Shown here piece by piece: positions 35,543 through 45,380 of a stretch of DNA of 64,000 nucleotides. Location of the stretch: positions 37,709 through 101,708 of the forward strand of contig NZ_CAKLBV010000011.1 of the NCBI RefSeq assembly GCF_920984675.1, in the 5' to 3' direction. Under the pieces are notes generated by a model, which worked only from the letters and a program-made list of their open reading frames with translations, was not told the origin of the DNA and made no database searches. Origin of the DNA: Methylobacterium sp. Leaf118. GTDB lineage: Bacteria > Pseudomonadota > Alphaproteobacteria > Rhizobiales > Beijerinckiaceae. The position numbers were made by a program, and so were the translations under genes. Position 1 is the first letter of the stretch. Every line of letters starts with the position of its first letter.

Positions 35543-35755
35543 ATGCGCATGACCCAAGAACATCACGGCACGGCGGGCGGGGTGCAGACGGTGCTGGTGC
35601 GCATTCCCTGCGAGGCGCCGTCCCAGACCGAGGGCAGCGTCGAGGTGACCGTTCTAGTCCGGGTTCCTGCCATCGAGTCCGACGCTCAGGTCGAAACCGC
35701 CGCGCGGGACATGGCCAAGCGCGCGCTGCACGAGGCCCTGTCGCGTTTCCCTTGA
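35543..35755 (+). CDS. Hypothetical protein, 70 aa
   Basis: ATG 35543 follows AGGAG. The product has a beta-alpha pattern (VQTVLVRIPCEAPSQTEGSV, EVTVLVRVPAIESD) and a helical end (AARDMAKRALHEALSRFP). No family is recognised. It converges with the M10 protease gene over a hairpin. Confidence 0.6.
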   Translation: MRMTQEHHGTAGGVQTVLVRIPCEAPSQTEGSVEVTVLVRVPAIESDAQVETAARDMAKRALHEALSRFP

Positions 35756-35867
35756 AGGGACTACGCCCTTCGATCCGTACGGGATGCCGCAGGATGACGG
35801 GGTCGGTGAGGGACCGGCCGTCATCCTGGGTCTGTGCGGCGGCGCGGGCCGGCGCGACCGCCGTCGG

Positions 35868-35893
35868 CCCCGCCCGGCGAAAGCCGGGGCGGG
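35868..35893. terminator. Bidirectional GC-rich hairpin
   Basis: CCCCGCCCGGC, loop GAAA, GCCGGGGCGGG. It sits between convergent genes ending at 35755 and 35918. The stable GAAA tetraloop favours a real terminator. Confidence 0.6.
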
Positions 35894-35917
35894 ACATCGA
35901 CTCAGGCCCGCGTCGCC

Positions 35918-37705
35918 TCACACGATGAAGAAGTCGGCCGCCGTGAGCGCGACCTTGTTCTCGAACACGGCGACCTTCACCTTCAGGGCCTCGCCCGAAC
36001 CGTCCGCGTCGTAGAACAGCTCACCCGTCGCCTGCTTGTACAGGAGGCGGTCGTTGGCATCGGCGACGCCCGTGCTGATGTTCTTGAACGCGCCCGCGGC
36101 GAGCGGGCCCGGCGCCAGGGCGGTGAAGATGTCGTCCGAGAGCTGGATCGTGTCCTCGGTGGCGAAATCGGTGATGCGGTCGACGTTGTTGGAGCCGAGC
36201 GCATTGGCGAAGACGAAGGTATCGGCCCCGCCGCGACCGGTCAGCACATCGTTGCCCCAGGCGCCGTTCAGCACGTTGGCGCCATCGTTGCCAATCACCC
36301 TCTGGGCGAGCGCATTGCCAGTCAGGTCGATCGCCCGGTCACCGGCCACCAGGGCGACGCGCAGTTCCTCGATCTCCTGATTGGCGGCGAGGGTGTAGCT
36401 CACCGAGCTGGCGACCGTGTCCCACCCTCCGTGCCACGATTCGTTGACGCGATCCCCCGCATTGTCGACGAGGTAGGTGTCGTTGCCGCGCAGGCCGGAC
36501 ATCGTGTCGGCGCCGCTCCCGCCATCGAGGCGGTTGGCGGCCACGTTGCCGAGGATCCGATCGTTGGCGCTGCCGCCCACTACGTTCTCGATCAGGGAGC
36601 GGACGTCGTCCTGGTACAGCAGCGCATTGGCCACGTTGCCGGCGGCGAGGGCGTGCCCCCCCGAATAGGCTTGGTGGTTGGCGAGCTGCGCCACCGAGAA
36701 GGTCGAGAAGGCGCCCGGCCGGAGATCGATCGAGAGGGCGGTCGAATAGTTCGACAGGTTGTAGGTATCGACGCCGTTGCCGTCCCACAGGGTCATCAGG
36801 ATCGTGTTGGCGGTCGGCGCGCCCTGGCCGACGCCGTCGATCGCCATCTCACCCGTCTTCGCGTTCCAGGTGTAGACCGTGTTGCCTCGGTGGGTCCCGA
36901 AATCGGCCCCATAGAGGAATTGCAAGGCGGTGATGTCGTCCTGCATGAAGGTCTGCGGTTGGTTGAAGCCGTCGCCCTCGAAGGTGATGTCGCGGTTGGC
37001 CGGATCGGAGCGGTAGCTCATCAGGCTCCAATCCTGTCCGTCGTGTTCGAGCGGGAGGGCGGCGGTGCCGTAGCGAGGCTTTCCGTCCTCGGGAAGACCG
37101 AGATACGCGTTCAGCGGACTATACGTGTAATCGTCGTGTCCATGCTTCAGCCCGACGGCATGGCCGATCTCGTGCATGATGGTCGCCTGGCCCCAGTTGC
37201 CCTTGTCCGGGGTCTGGTAAAAGGGCTGCCCAGGAAAGGCGCCGAACCAGACATCGCCGGCCATCGGCTTGCTGGTGGGGAAGTTCGCGTGGGCCGACTT
37301 TTCCTCGACCCACCGGGTCTGACTGAAGCGAAGGTCCGCATGCGTATCGGCGGTCTCGGTGATTTCCTTGAAGCTCAGACCCGTATACGCATCGATCAGA
37401 TCGAGGGCGTAGCGCGTCGCGTCTTGCTGTTGCGGATTGAAGACCGCATGAAGGGCAGGATCGCCAATTTGGTCGATATCCTGTTCGTATCCCTGCCCCT
37501 CGTAGAAACTCCCGCTGGTCGGAAAGCTGTAGCTCAGTGTGTCGACCGTCCACTTCGATCCGATCAGGATCGGATCCAATCGGTCGTCGCCGCTGAAATG
37601 GTATTGACCATCCCGCTCAAACTGAAAGAGCAGCGCGGTCTTCTGGCTGCCTTTGTTGGGAAGGGCGGCAAGTTCCTGCGCACCATCTTGCAATGCTGTA
37701 CTCAT
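35918..37705 (-). CDS. M10 family (serralysin-like) metalloprotease with RTX C-terminus
   Basis: This secreted zinc protease has 595 residues and no Sec signal. Its catalytic domain carries HEIGHAVGLKHGH (zinc ligands His about 178, 182 and 188, catalytic Glu about 179) and the Met-turn LMSY (Met about 229, Tyr about 231). After about residue 270 come a linking beta region and RTX-type calcium repeats (GGSGADTMSGLRGNDTYLVD). The C-terminal secretion domain of about 115 aa (DITDFATEDTIQLS-like, then DANDRLLYKQATGELFYDAD) is nearly the same as in the 1958-aa protein. It must be exported by a type I system encoded elsewhere. Likely role: extracellular protein degradation or processing of surface proteins. 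Confidence 0.95.
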   Translation of the reverse strand: MSTALQDGAQELAALPNKGSQKTALLFQFERDGQYHFSGDDRLDPILIGSKWTVDTLSYSFPTSGSFYEGQGYEQDIDQIGDPALHAVFNPQQQDATRYALDLIDAYTGLSFKEITETADTHADLRFSQTRWVEEKSAHANFPTSKPMAGDVWFGAFPGQPFYQTPDKGNWGQATIMHEIGHAVGLKHGHDDYTYSPLNAYLGLPEDGKPRYGTAALPLEHDGQDWSLMSYRSDPANRDITFEGDGFNQPQTFMQDDITALQFLYGADFGTHRGNTVYTWNAKTGEMAIDGVGQGAPTANTILMTLWDGNGVDTYNLSNYSTALSIDLRPGAFSTFSVAQLANHQAYSGGHALAAGNVANALLYQDDVRSLIENVVGGSANDRILGNVAANRLDGGSGADTMSGLRGNDTYLVDNAGDRVNESWHGGWDTVASSVSYTLAANQEIEELRVALVAGDRAIDLTGNALAQRVIGNDGANVLNGAWGNDVLTGRGGADTFVFANALGSNNVDRITDFATEDTIQLSDDIFTALAPGPLAAGAFKNISTGVADANDRLLYKQATGELFYDADGSGEALKVKVAVFENKVALTAADFFIV

Positions 37706-38217
37706 TATGGCCGTTCTCGCCTATCCAAATGTCACGGGGGATGCGCGGTGTGATAGCGGAACATCGTTAACGCCTCCTGGTGATGGCCTTCGGCGATGGC
37801 ATCCGACCCGATGGCGCGGCGGGCGAGCCCCCGGCTCGCCCCACCGCGATCCCGGGCACGACATCCGGGCGCGGCTCGCCGGCTTCGACAGGAGAGGATC
37901 TCGCGAGAGCGCTAGCCCACGGCGAGACCACGCTCCGCACGCCCGAGCGTCCCCGCATCCGGCGCTCCGGTCGCCTCCGACCGCGCAGCGATCGATCCGA
38001 AGTATCAGGCGCCCGCGCCCAAGTGCATGCCAACAAGATCGCCGGCCGGCATGACTTCGCCGGTCAGGCCGGCGTCTGCGATCGGGCGGAACCTGCGACG
38101 GGGATCGGCCGCCTGATCGATCGCTGGTCGCTGACGCGAAACACCTGCGCGGACCTGTTCCCTCCGCGGCGCAGGCCGGTATGATCGTGCCGGATCGCGA
38201 CGCGGGGGGAATCCACC
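37706..38217. other. Intergenic region, nothing supported
   Basis: A plus-strand frame at 37780-38184 exists but is Arg/Pro/Ala-rich and unconvincing. It contains the promoter region of the protease (minus) and of the next small gene. Confidence 0.5.
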
Positions 38218-38550
38218 ATGACATCGACAACGCCGGAGGGCGCCAAGCCGGGAGACATCGTCACGCCGGACGGCAAAATCCTCTGCCGGGACATGGAGCT
38301 TCACGAGTTCGGCTACTTCACGGTCAGCTACGAGCAGGCTCAGATCGCCCGGACATACGGATGGGGCTGCCGGGCCGGCGTCGTCCTCGATGGAGAACAT
38401 TCCGACGACTGGAGTTGGGACTACGCCGAGGAGGAGCGTCGCAGTGCCCTCGACAACGGGGAGGAGCCGCCCCGGGTGCGGATCTATCGCGAGCCGCCGG
38501 CCTCCTGCCCCATCGAGGCGCCGCTCTCCTGCCGGGTCGGCGCGCGGTAG
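38218..38550 (+). CDS. Hypothetical protein, 110 aa
   Basis: ATG 38218 follows GGGGGAA. The product is acidic and soluble with several aromatic residues (HEFGYFTVSYEQAQIARTYG, then WGCRAGVVLDGEHSDDWSWD). It has four or five cysteines. No domain is recognised. It stands alone, convergent with the amidotransferase gene. Confidence 0.6.
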   Translation: MTSTTPEGAKPGDIVTPDGKILCRDMELHEFGYFTVSYEQAQIARTYGWGCRAGVVLDGEHSDDWSWDYAEEERRSALDNGEEPPRVRIYREPPASCPIEAPLSCRVGAR

Positions 38551-38597
38551 CCGGACCCGCAGGACGCGCCGGCCGCTCGGGGAAGGGCGGGGCCGGA

Positions 38598-39461
38598 TCA
38601 GGCCGGGACAGGCGCCCGCAGCAGGGCGATGAAGTTCGCGATCTCCCGCTGGCGGCATCGGTCCTCGATGACCTGATCGTCGAGGCCGAGCCGCCAGGCC
38701 AGGTCACGGCGGTCGGGCTCGCGGTGGAGCGCCGCGATCAGGTCGGCCTGCCCCTCGACCGCGGCGCGGCTCTCGGCGAGCCCCATCTCGACGAGATCGT
38801 CCGCCTGGCGGCGCAGGGCGCCCGCGACCTCGTCGAGGTCGATCTCGGGATGGTACTGCACGCCCCGGAACAGCCCGCCCTCGTAGCGGATCTCGGCGGC
38901 CTGGACGGTGGTCGCGCGGTTGCTCGCCAGCAGAACCGCCCCGTCCGGCAGCGTCGCGACCTCGTCGGTGTGGATGCTGGGCGCATCGTAGGCGGCGGGC
39001 CGGCCCGCCAGCATCGGATGGGCGCGGCCGGCCTCGGTCGGGGTGATGCGCCGCGCGAAGCCGGCCTCCGGACCACGCCGGTTCGGGCGCACGGTTCCGC
39101 CGGCGGCGACGGTCGCGAGCTGCAGGCCGGCGCAGGAGCCGAAGGCCGGCGTGGCGCTGGCGAAGGTCGCGCGCATGAAGGCCACGGCGCGGCGCACCTC
39201 CGGGGTCTCCTCGTAGACGGCCAGCGGCGACCCGGTCAGGAAGACCGCGTCGTAATCGGCGAGCGCGGTGCCCGACGGCAGGGCGGCATCGGCGTCCGCC
39301 GGCATGATCCGGTGGCAGGTGGCCCCCGGCGCGAGGCGGTGGAGGATGGCGAGATAGGTCTCGCCCGACGAGCGGCCGACGCTGGCGCGCCGCTTGTCCC
39401 GGGCCTCGGGCGGTTCGCTCTCGGCGACGAGAAAACGAAGCCCGGCTGATGTCGCTGGCAC
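38598..39461 (-). CDS. Class I glutamine amidotransferase-like protein
   Basis: GATase1 domain of the GMP-synthase-like group. The nucleophile Cys is about 110 in FGSCAGLQLA, and the His-Glu pair is about 204/206 in VQYHPEIDLDE. FLTGSPLAVYE precedes, as in related enzymes. It transfers ammonia from glutamine to an unknown partner; no synthetase domain is fused. Related stand-alone proteins act on gamma-glutamyl compounds or as unknown amidotransferases. GTG 39461 is supported by GGAG ten bases ahead. No functional link with its neighbours is visible. Confidence 0.88.
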   Translation of the reverse strand: MPATSAGLRFLVAESEPPEARDKRRASVGRSSGETYLAILHRLAPGATCHRIMPADADAALPSGTALADYDAVFLTGSPLAVYEETPEVRRAVAFMRATFASATPAFGSCAGLQLATVAAGGTVRPNRRGPEAGFARRITPTEAGRAHPMLAGRPAAYDAPSIHTDEVATLPDGAVLLASNRATTVQAAEIRYEGGLFRGVQYHPEIDLDEVAGALRRQADDLVEMGLAESRAAVEGQADLIAALHREPDRRDLAWRLGLDDQVIEDRCRQREIANFIALLRAPVPA

Positions 39462-39626
39462 CGGTGATGACGCTCCGGGGAGCCATTCCCCGGGACCCGA
39501 ACCGATGGGTCTGCGCGGGCGTTCCGGGGCGGGCGGTCCTGCCGCAGGGGAGGCCGGGCCCGCGCGGTCGCCGGCTCCGTCATCCCCGGGATCGAGGCGC
39601 GTCGGGCGGGCCGGTCGGCGCGGCCC

Positions 39627-41759
39627 TCACTCCACCGCCCGTGGCCCGACCATCTTGTCCTCCCGCGCGGCGAGATCGGCCCCGCCGATCGCCGCGAGCA
39701 CGGTCGCCTCGGTGAGGATCTGGGGCAGAACCCGGCCCTCGGCCCGGCCGCGATAGACGAGATAGAGCGGCACGCCGCTGCGGCCGTATTGCTCGAGGAA
39801 GCGGGTGATCTCCGGGTTCTGGTTGGTCCAGTCGCCCCGGAGCGTGGTCACGGAGGCCGCCCGGAAGGCGGTCTGCACGGGATCGCGGGCGAGGACCGTG
39901 CGCTCGTTGACCTGGCAGGTGATGCACCAGGCCGCGGTCATGTCCACGAACACCGTGCGTCCCTCGGCGCGCAGGGCGTCGAGACGGGCCTGGGTGAAGG
40001 GCTCCTCTCCGGCCACGAGCCGCGCCGAGGCCGGGCCGGCCCGGTCGCCGTCGAGGGCGACGACGAGGCCGAGGGCGGCGGCGAGCGACAGGATCGCCGC
40101 CGCGCGGCCGAGTCCGCCGCCGAGGCGGCCGGCGGGGCGGGCCCGCTCCCAACTCCACGCGGCGAACCCGACGAGCACGAGGCCGCCGAGCGCCGCGAGA
40201 AGCCCGTTCGGTCCGACCTGCTGGGCCAGCACCCAGACGAGCCACGCCACCGTCGCGTAGACCGGGAAGGCGAGCGCCCCCTTCACGAGGTCCATCCAGG
40301 CCCCCGGCCGCGGCAGCAGGCGGAGGGCCCCCGGAAAGGCCGTGAGCGCCAGGAAGGGCAGGGCGAGACCGAGACCGAGGCTCGCGAAGACGGCGAGCCC
40401 CACGAGCGGCCCCTGGGTGAGGGCGAAGCCCACCGCCGCGCCCATGAAGGGGGCGGTGCAGGGCGTGGCCACCACCGTCGCCAGCACGCCCGTGAAGAAC
40501 GAGCCCTGGTAGCCCGCCCGCCGGGTCAGCCCGTCGCCGAGCCCGGCGATGCCGCTCCCGACATGCACGGCCCCCGACAGGCTGAGGCCCACGGCGAAGA
40601 GCCCGTAGGCGAGCAGCGCCACCACGATCGGCGACTGCAGCTGGAAGCCCCAGCCGATTCCGGCGCCGCCCGCCTTCAGGGCGATCAGGAGGCCCGCGAG
40701 CCCGAGGAAGCTCGCCAGGACGCCCGCGGTATAGGCGAGCCCGTGCCATCGCACGCGGCCGGGCGCCGCGCCGGCCTGCCGCACGAGGCTCAGCACCTTG
40801 ATCGACAGGACGGGGAAGACGCAGGGCATCAGGTTGAGCAGCAGCCCGCCGAGGATCGCGAGTCCCACCGCGCTCCACAGGGTCAGGCTCTCGTCGGCCC
40901 GGACCGCCGGGGCAGACGCGGCCGGAGCCGGTGCTGCCAGGGCGGGTGCCGGCTCCGGCCCGATCGCGTAGGCCGTTCGGGTCTCGCCCAGATCGAGGGC
41001 GAGGACGCCCGCCAGGGCGTCGGGCGGCTTGTCGCCCGGCGTCAGGGTGAGACGCAGGCCGCCGCCTTCCGTGGAGAGCGTCTGCGCGGCGGCATGCTCG
41101 AGCGCATCCTCGGCATAGGGGAAGAAGGCGGCCGCCCGCACCGCCGGCGCGGAATCCGGCCGGTCGAGATGCAGGACGATCCGGTCGCCCTCCCGGGTGG
41201 TGCGGACCGGGAACGGGGCGGGTTCCGGCAGGGCGGCGCGAGCCCGGGCGAACAGGGCCGCCTGAGCCGAGTCGGGCTCGGCCGCGGCGGCGACCGGCCG
41301 GTCGAGGGCGAGCTCGGCCGAGCCCGGGATGCAGATCTCCTCGCAGACGAGATAGGACAGGGTGCCGGCGAGCCGCACCGTGCCGCCCACGGGCAGGGCC
41401 GCCGGCACCGTGAGCGGCATCAGCAGGGTGACGTCGCCCTCGTAGCCGAAATTCATCAGGGTCTGGACCGGGATGCGCTCCGGCGCCGGCCATCCGGTCG
41501 GGCCGACGGCGAAGCCCTCGGGCAGGCGCCACGCCATCTCCGGCGGCAGGCCGGAATCGCCGGGATTGCGCCAGTAGACGTGCCAGCCCGGCTTCATTGC
41601 GAGGGTCAGGCCCAGCGTCGCCGTGCGGCCGGGCACGAGGGCGGTGTCCTCGGCGACGAGGCGGGCCCGCACGAGATCCTTCGGGGCCTTGCCGGCCTGC
41701 GCCGCGGCGAGGCCGGGAGCGGCGAGCGACAGGGCCAGGACGAGGAGAAGGCGGAGCAT
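39627..41759 (-). CDS. DsbD/ScsB-like thiol:disulfide interchange protein
   Basis: Inner-membrane electron shuttle from cytoplasmic thioredoxin to periplasmic thiols, 710 residues. Layout: signal peptide (MLRLLLVLALSLAAPGLAAA); an N-terminal periplasmic domain with MKPGWHVYWRNPGDSGLPP and VCEEICIPG (about 25-260); an eight-helix DsbD membrane domain starting LGGLLLNLMPCVFPVLSIKV with the catalytic Cys in MPC and a partner in VVATPCTAPFMG; and a C-terminal thioredoxin domain with the active site WCITCQVNE. The N-terminal domain type with GDSGLPP is that of ScsB and relatives linked to copper tolerance, rather than classical E. coli DsbD. Stand-alone gene. Confidence 0.93.
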   Translation of the reverse strand: MLRLLLVLALSLAAPGLAAAQAGKAPKDLVRARLVAEDTALVPGRTATLGLTLAMKPGWHVYWRNPGDSGLPPEMAWRLPEGFAVGPTGWPAPERIPVQTLMNFGYEGDVTLLMPLTVPAALPVGGTVRLAGTLSYLVCEEICIPGSAELALDRPVAAAAEPDSAQAALFARARAALPEPAPFPVRTTREGDRIVLHLDRPDSAPAVRAAAFFPYAEDALEHAAAQTLSTEGGGLRLTLTPGDKPPDALAGVLALDLGETRTAYAIGPEPAPALAAPAPAASAPAVRADESLTLWSAVGLAILGGLLLNLMPCVFPVLSIKVLSLVRQAGAAPGRVRWHGLAYTAGVLASFLGLAGLLIALKAGGAGIGWGFQLQSPIVVALLAYGLFAVGLSLSGAVHVGSGIAGLGDGLTRRAGYQGSFFTGVLATVVATPCTAPFMGAAVGFALTQGPLVGLAVFASLGLGLALPFLALTAFPGALRLLPRPGAWMDLVKGALAFPVYATVAWLVWVLAQQVGPNGLLAALGGLVLVGFAAWSWERARPAGRLGGGLGRAAAILSLAAALGLVVALDGDRAGPASARLVAGEEPFTQARLDALRAEGRTVFVDMTAAWCITCQVNERTVLARDPVQTAFRAASVTTLRGDWTNQNPEITRFLEQYGRSGVPLYLVYRGRAEGRVLPQILTEATVLAAIGGADLAAREDKMVGPRAVE

Positions 41760-41962
41760 GGTCGGTCTTGCGGCGAGCCCCGGCGCCTTGCGCCGGCCCG
41801 AGCAGGATTAGCAGAGGCGTGGGGATCGAGGGAGAGCGGGGCCGCCGCGACCCCTCGAAGCGCCGGGCCGGCCCCGCTCAGACGGGTCGGCGACGCGGAT
41901 CACCCATCCGCGAGGGCCCCCGCGACGGCGGGGCGGGGCGCGACCTCCCGGCCGAGGTGGTC

Positions 41963-43786
41963 TCAGGCGTCGTCGCGCAGATGCGCGAGCCGCACCGCGC
42001 CGTTGATGAGCGCCATATGCGTGAAGCCCTGGGGGCAATTGCCGCGCTGCTCGCCGCTCCCGGCCTCGATCTCCTCGGCGAACAGGCCGAGATCGTTGCC
42101 GCGGGCCAGAAGCCGGTCGAACAGGGCGGTGGCCTCCCCTTGGCGTCCGCTGAGCGCAAGGCAGCCGACCCGCCAGAAGGCGCAGGCCGTGAAGGTCGCC
42201 TCCGCGCCCTCCAGGCCGTCGTCGAGGCGGTAGCGGTAGAGGAGGTCGCCTGCCCCGAGTTGCTCGCCGACCCGCTCCAGGGTCGCGGCCACGCGGGGCG
42301 AGCGGGCGTCGAAGCCGCGGAACAGGACGGCGCGCAGGACCGCCGCGTCGAGATCGTCCGAGTCGTCATCCATGGTGTAGGCGCCGACCCGCTCGTTCCA
42401 GCCCTGGGCGTGATACGCGGCGCGGATCTCCTCGGCCGCCCGTTCCCAGGCCGCGATGGTCTCGGGGCTCGCGAGACGGTGCTCGGGCACGGATCGGGCG
42501 ATGCGGGCCGCGCAGTCGAGCCCGACCCAGAGCATCGCCTTCGTGTGCAGGATCTGGCGCATCGGCCCGCGCAGCTCCCAGATGCCGTGATCGGGGGCGT
42601 CGCGCACGCGGAGGATGTGGTCGGTGAGGTGGGCCAGGGCCTCGGGCAGGTGGTCGTTGACCTTCACGGGCGGGTCGAACTCGACCGCCTCCAGATAGTG
42701 GTGCAAGGCCGCCAGGAACTCGCCGTAGATGTCGAACTGGCGCTGGTCGGCCGCCGCGTTGCCGATCCGCACCGGACCGGTCCCGCGCCAGCCGCGCAGG
42801 TGGTCCAGGATGTCCTCGGCGGGCATCGGCCCTTCGAGGGCGTATATCAGGCGCAGGTCACGGCCCCGGCTCGGATCGGCGTCGCGCAGGAAGCGCAGGA
42901 ACTCGGCGGCCTCCCGGTCGTAGCCGAGATTGACGAAGGCCGTGACGGTGAAGCTCGCGTCCCGCATCCAGACGTAGCGGTAATCGTAGTTGCGGTTGCC
43001 CGGCACGGCCTCCGGCAGGCTCGTCGTCGCGGCGGCCACGATCCCGCCGGAGGGACCGTGGGTGAGGAGCTTGAGGGTGAGCCCGCTGCGCAGCACGGCC
43101 TCATGATACGGCCCCCGGTAGGTGCAGCGGCCCGACCATTCCCGCCAATAGGCGTCCGTCTCCGACAGCCAGGTCTCGACAAGCTCGAGCCCCGCCGTGC
43201 CGTCGGCACCGTGCGACAGGACGAGATCGGCGCGGGCCCCGGCCTCCAGGCGAAAGGCCGCCTGGGCGTCACCCGCTCCGATGTCGAACGGGACGGAGGC
43301 GGCGGCCCGCAGGGCGTCGCCGCCGCCGCGGAACAGCACCGTGCCTTCGGCCTGAGCCTGCGCCTCGGTCGGGGCCCGGGCGTAGTCGAAGGTCGGCCGC
43401 ACGCTCCAATGCCCGCAGACCTGGCCCGCCTCGCAGACGAGACGGCGCACGACCCGGGCCTCGGCCCGTCCGTCCGGCCCTTCCTCCGGCACCGGGTCGT
43501 GGCGGGCGAGCGGCATGAAGTCGGTCAGGGTCGCCCGTCCGGTCCGCGTGACGAACAGCGTCTCCAGGATGGTGGTGCCGGGCCGGTAGCGGCGCTCGGT
43601 GCCGAGCAGACCCTCGAGGACGAAGCGGCAGGCACCGCCCCGGTCGCGGTCGAGCAGGGCCAGGAACACCGCTGGCGCGTCGTGGCGGGGCCAGCACAGC
43701 CAGTCGAGGGAACCGTCGCGGGCGATCAGGGCGGTGGTGCGGGTGTCGCCGATCACGGCGTAATCGGCGATCGGCTTGTCCGTCAC
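41963..43786 (-). CDS. Glycoside hydrolase family 15 protein (glucoamylase/trehalase-like)
   Basis: The product is about 607 aa: an N-terminal beta-rich domain ([20 protein letters not shown], then [20 protein letters not shown]) and an (alpha/alpha)6 barrel. Conserved GH15 segments are [37 protein letters not shown] and the C-terminal [18 protein letters not shown]. It is predicted to release glucose from alpha-glucans or split trehalose in the cytoplasm; no signal peptide is seen. GTG 43786 follows a GAGG site and opens the usual [13 protein letters not shown] start. The frame runs further upstream, but that part is antisense-like. It is a neighbour of a small secreted protein gene, with no sugar transporter nearby. 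Confidence 0.92.
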   Translation of the reverse strand: MTDKPIADYAVIGDTRTTALIARDGSLDWLCWPRHDAPAVFLALLDRDRGGACRFVLEGLLGTERRYRPGTTILETLFVTRTGRATLTDFMPLARHDPVPEEGPDGRAEARVVRRLVCEAGQVCGHWSVRPTFDYARAPTEAQAQAEGTVLFRGGGDALRAAASVPFDIGAGDAQAAFRLEAGARADLVLSHGADGTAGLELVETWLSETDAYWREWSGRCTYRGPYHEAVLRSGLTLKLLTHGPSGGIVAAATTSLPEAVPGNRNYDYRYVWMRDASFTVTAFVNLGYDREAAEFLRFLRDADPSRGRDLRLIYALEGPMPAEDILDHLRGWRGTGPVRIGNAAADQRQFDIYGEFLAALHHYLEAVEFDPPVKVNDHLPEALAHLTDHILRVRDAPDHGIWELRGPMRQILHTKAMLWVGLDCAARIARSVPEHRLASPETIAAWERAAEEIRAAYHAQGWNERVGAYTMDDDSDDLDAAVLRAVLFRGFDARSPRVAATLERVGEQLGAGDLLYRYRLDDGLEGAEATFTACAFWRVGCLALSGRQGEATALFDRLLARGNDLGLFAEEIEAGSGEQRGNCPQGFTHMALINGAVRLAHLRDDA

Positions 43787-43890
43787 GGCCTCGTCCCGGT
43801 TGCCTCGGCTCGCGCGGCAACGCCTCGGCTCAGGCAGGGTTGCCCCGACCGGGGCCCTGCGACACCGGCGCGGGTCGGCCGTCCGGCGCC

Positions 43891-44157
43891 TCAGAAGCGG
43901 TGGCGGCGGTGCGGTCCGATTCGGCGGGGGCGCCCGTAGGAGGACCGGAACGAGCCGCGGGTGCCGTAGCTGCCCGGGCGGCGGTAATTGCCGTTGTTGA
44001 CGCCCGCCGAGCGATCGTTGCCGGTGGCGCTCGCGCCCGGGGAGAGGCCGCTGCCCGCATCGCCCCCCGCGGCGCCCTGGGCGAGGACGGGGCCGACCCC
44101 GCCGAGCAGGAGCCCGGCGGCGAGGGCGAAGAGACCGAGACGGGTCGCGTGCTTCAT
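43891..44157 (-). CDS. Small secreted basic protein, 88 aa
   Basis: ATG 44157 starts a clear Sec signal (KHATRLGLFALAAGLLLGG, cut after VLAQG). The mature part is Gly/Ser/Asn-rich and ends in an Arg/His-rich tail (RRIGPHRRHRF). No domain is recognised. Such low-complexity basic secreted proteins are common in this bacterial group. Confidence 0.65.
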   Translation of the reverse strand: MKHATRLGLFALAAGLLLGGVGPVLAQGAAGGDAGSGLSPGASATGNDRSAGVNNGNYRRPGSYGTRGSFRSSYGRPRRIGPHRRHRF

Positions 44158-44222
44158 CGGGTGGATCTCCAGCGGGAATGGGAGGGGCAACCGCGCCCGA
44201 CCGCCGGTGTTCCCCCCGCCGC

Positions 44223-45380
44223 TCAGCCCGCACTCGGCGCCTGCCCGCCGATCCAGGTTCCGGTCACGGTGAGGTCCGGCCCGAGGGCGACGAGGTCGGC
44301 GGCGAAACCCGGCGCGATCCGGCCGAGCCGTCCCTCGAGCCCGAGGAAACGGGCCGGCGTCAGCGACGCCATGGCGAGGGCCTCCGCCAGGGAGGCGCCG
44401 CCACGCCCGCTCATGTGACGCACCGCCTCGACCATGGTGATCGCCGCGCCCGCGAGCGTGCCGTCCTCCCCGGTCAGCCGATCGCCGTCGCGGCGGATGC
44501 GGCGGCCGAACAGGGTGAAGCCCGGCGCCGGTCCGGGATCGCCGACCGGCGGCATCGCATCGGTGACTAGGAAAAGGCGGTCCGATCCCAGGAGACGAAG
44601 GGCCAGCCGGAGCTGGAGATCGCCGACATGATGGCCGTCGGCGATGATTCCGGCGAAGGCGCGCGGATCGGACAAGGCCACGCCGACCGCGCCGGGCGCG
44701 CGCGGGCCCAGCTGCGACATGGCGTTGAACAGGTGGGTGAAGCCGGACATTCCCTCGTCCAGCCCCCGCCGGATCGCCGCGCCGTCATCGGCGGTGTGTC
44801 CGGCGCAGACGAGGGCGCCACGGGCGACGAGGTCGGCCACCGCGCCCGGTGGGACTTCCTCGGGAGCCAAGGTCACGAGGGTGAGGCCCCGCGCTCCGAG
44901 CCCCGTCAGGAGCGCCGCGTCGCCCTCGCCGAAGCCCGCGATCCGGGCGGGATCGTGGATGCCGATGCGCTGCGGGCTCAGGAACGGCCCTTCGAGGTGA
45001 ATGCCGAGAATGCCGGGCACGCCCGCCCGGATCGCGGCGGCGACGCCCTCGATGGCCGCCGCGATGGTCGGCCGCGTGTCGGTAATGAGGGTCGGCAGCA
45101 GCGCGGTGGTGCCGCCGCGGCGATGGGCGGCGGCGATGCGGGCGATGCCCGCGACGCTCGCATCGTCGTTGAGCAGCACCCCGCCGCCGCCATTGACTTG
45201 GACGTCGACGAAGCCCGGCGCCAGAATCGTGCCCGGCGGCAGGCGGGTCACCGGCAGGTCCCGGGGCGGGGCGGGGGTGAGGTCGGCGATCCGGCCCTCG
45301 CGCAGCACGAGGGCCAGCCCGGTCCGGAACGCGTCGCCGTCGAAGACCCGCTCGGCGGCGAGGACGCGGCCGCCGCTCAC
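44223..45380 (-). CDS. nagA: N-acetylglucosamine-6-phosphate deacetylase
   Basis: NagA hydrolyses GlcNAc-6-P to GlcN-6-P and acetate in amino-sugar recycling. The product is 385 aa, of normal length. It has the amidohydrolase barrel features: ILAPGFVDVQVNG, GIHLEGPFLSPQR with the metal-binding Glu, CAGHTADD and THLFNAMSQL with metal or substrate His, IIADGHHVG, and catalytic Asp in LVTDAMPP. GTG 45380 overlaps the upstream gene by GTGA. It is the third gene of murQ - SIS - nagA, which together turn MurNAc-6-P into GlcN-6-P and on to fructose-6-P. Confidence 0.95.
   Translation of the reverse strand: MSGGRVLAAERVFDGDAFRTGLALVLREGRIADLTPAPPRDLPVTRLPPGTILAPGFVDVQVNGGGGVLLNDDASVAGIARIAAAHRRGGTTALLPTLITDTRPTIAAAIEGVAAAIRAGVPGILGIHLEGPFLSPQRIGIHDPARIAGFGEGDAALLTGLGARGLTLVTLAPEEVPPGAVADLVARGALVCAGHTADDGAAIRRGLDEGMSGFTHLFNAMSQLGPRAPGAVGVALSDPRAFAGIIADGHHVGDLQLRLALRLLGSDRLFLVTDAMPPVGDPGPAPGFTLFGRRIRRDGDRLTGEDGTLAGAAITMVEAVRHMSGRGGASLAEALAMASLTPARFLGLEGRLGRIAPGFAADLVALGPDLTVTGTWIGGQAPSAG

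Noticed and set aside
37780..38184. Plus-strand 134-codon frame between protease and small gene
   Set aside because: Arg/Pro/Ala-rich composition, no ribosome site, no motif.
39789..43939. Long plus-strand frames over the DsbD-like and GH15 genes
   Set aside because: Antisense shadows of well-identified genes.
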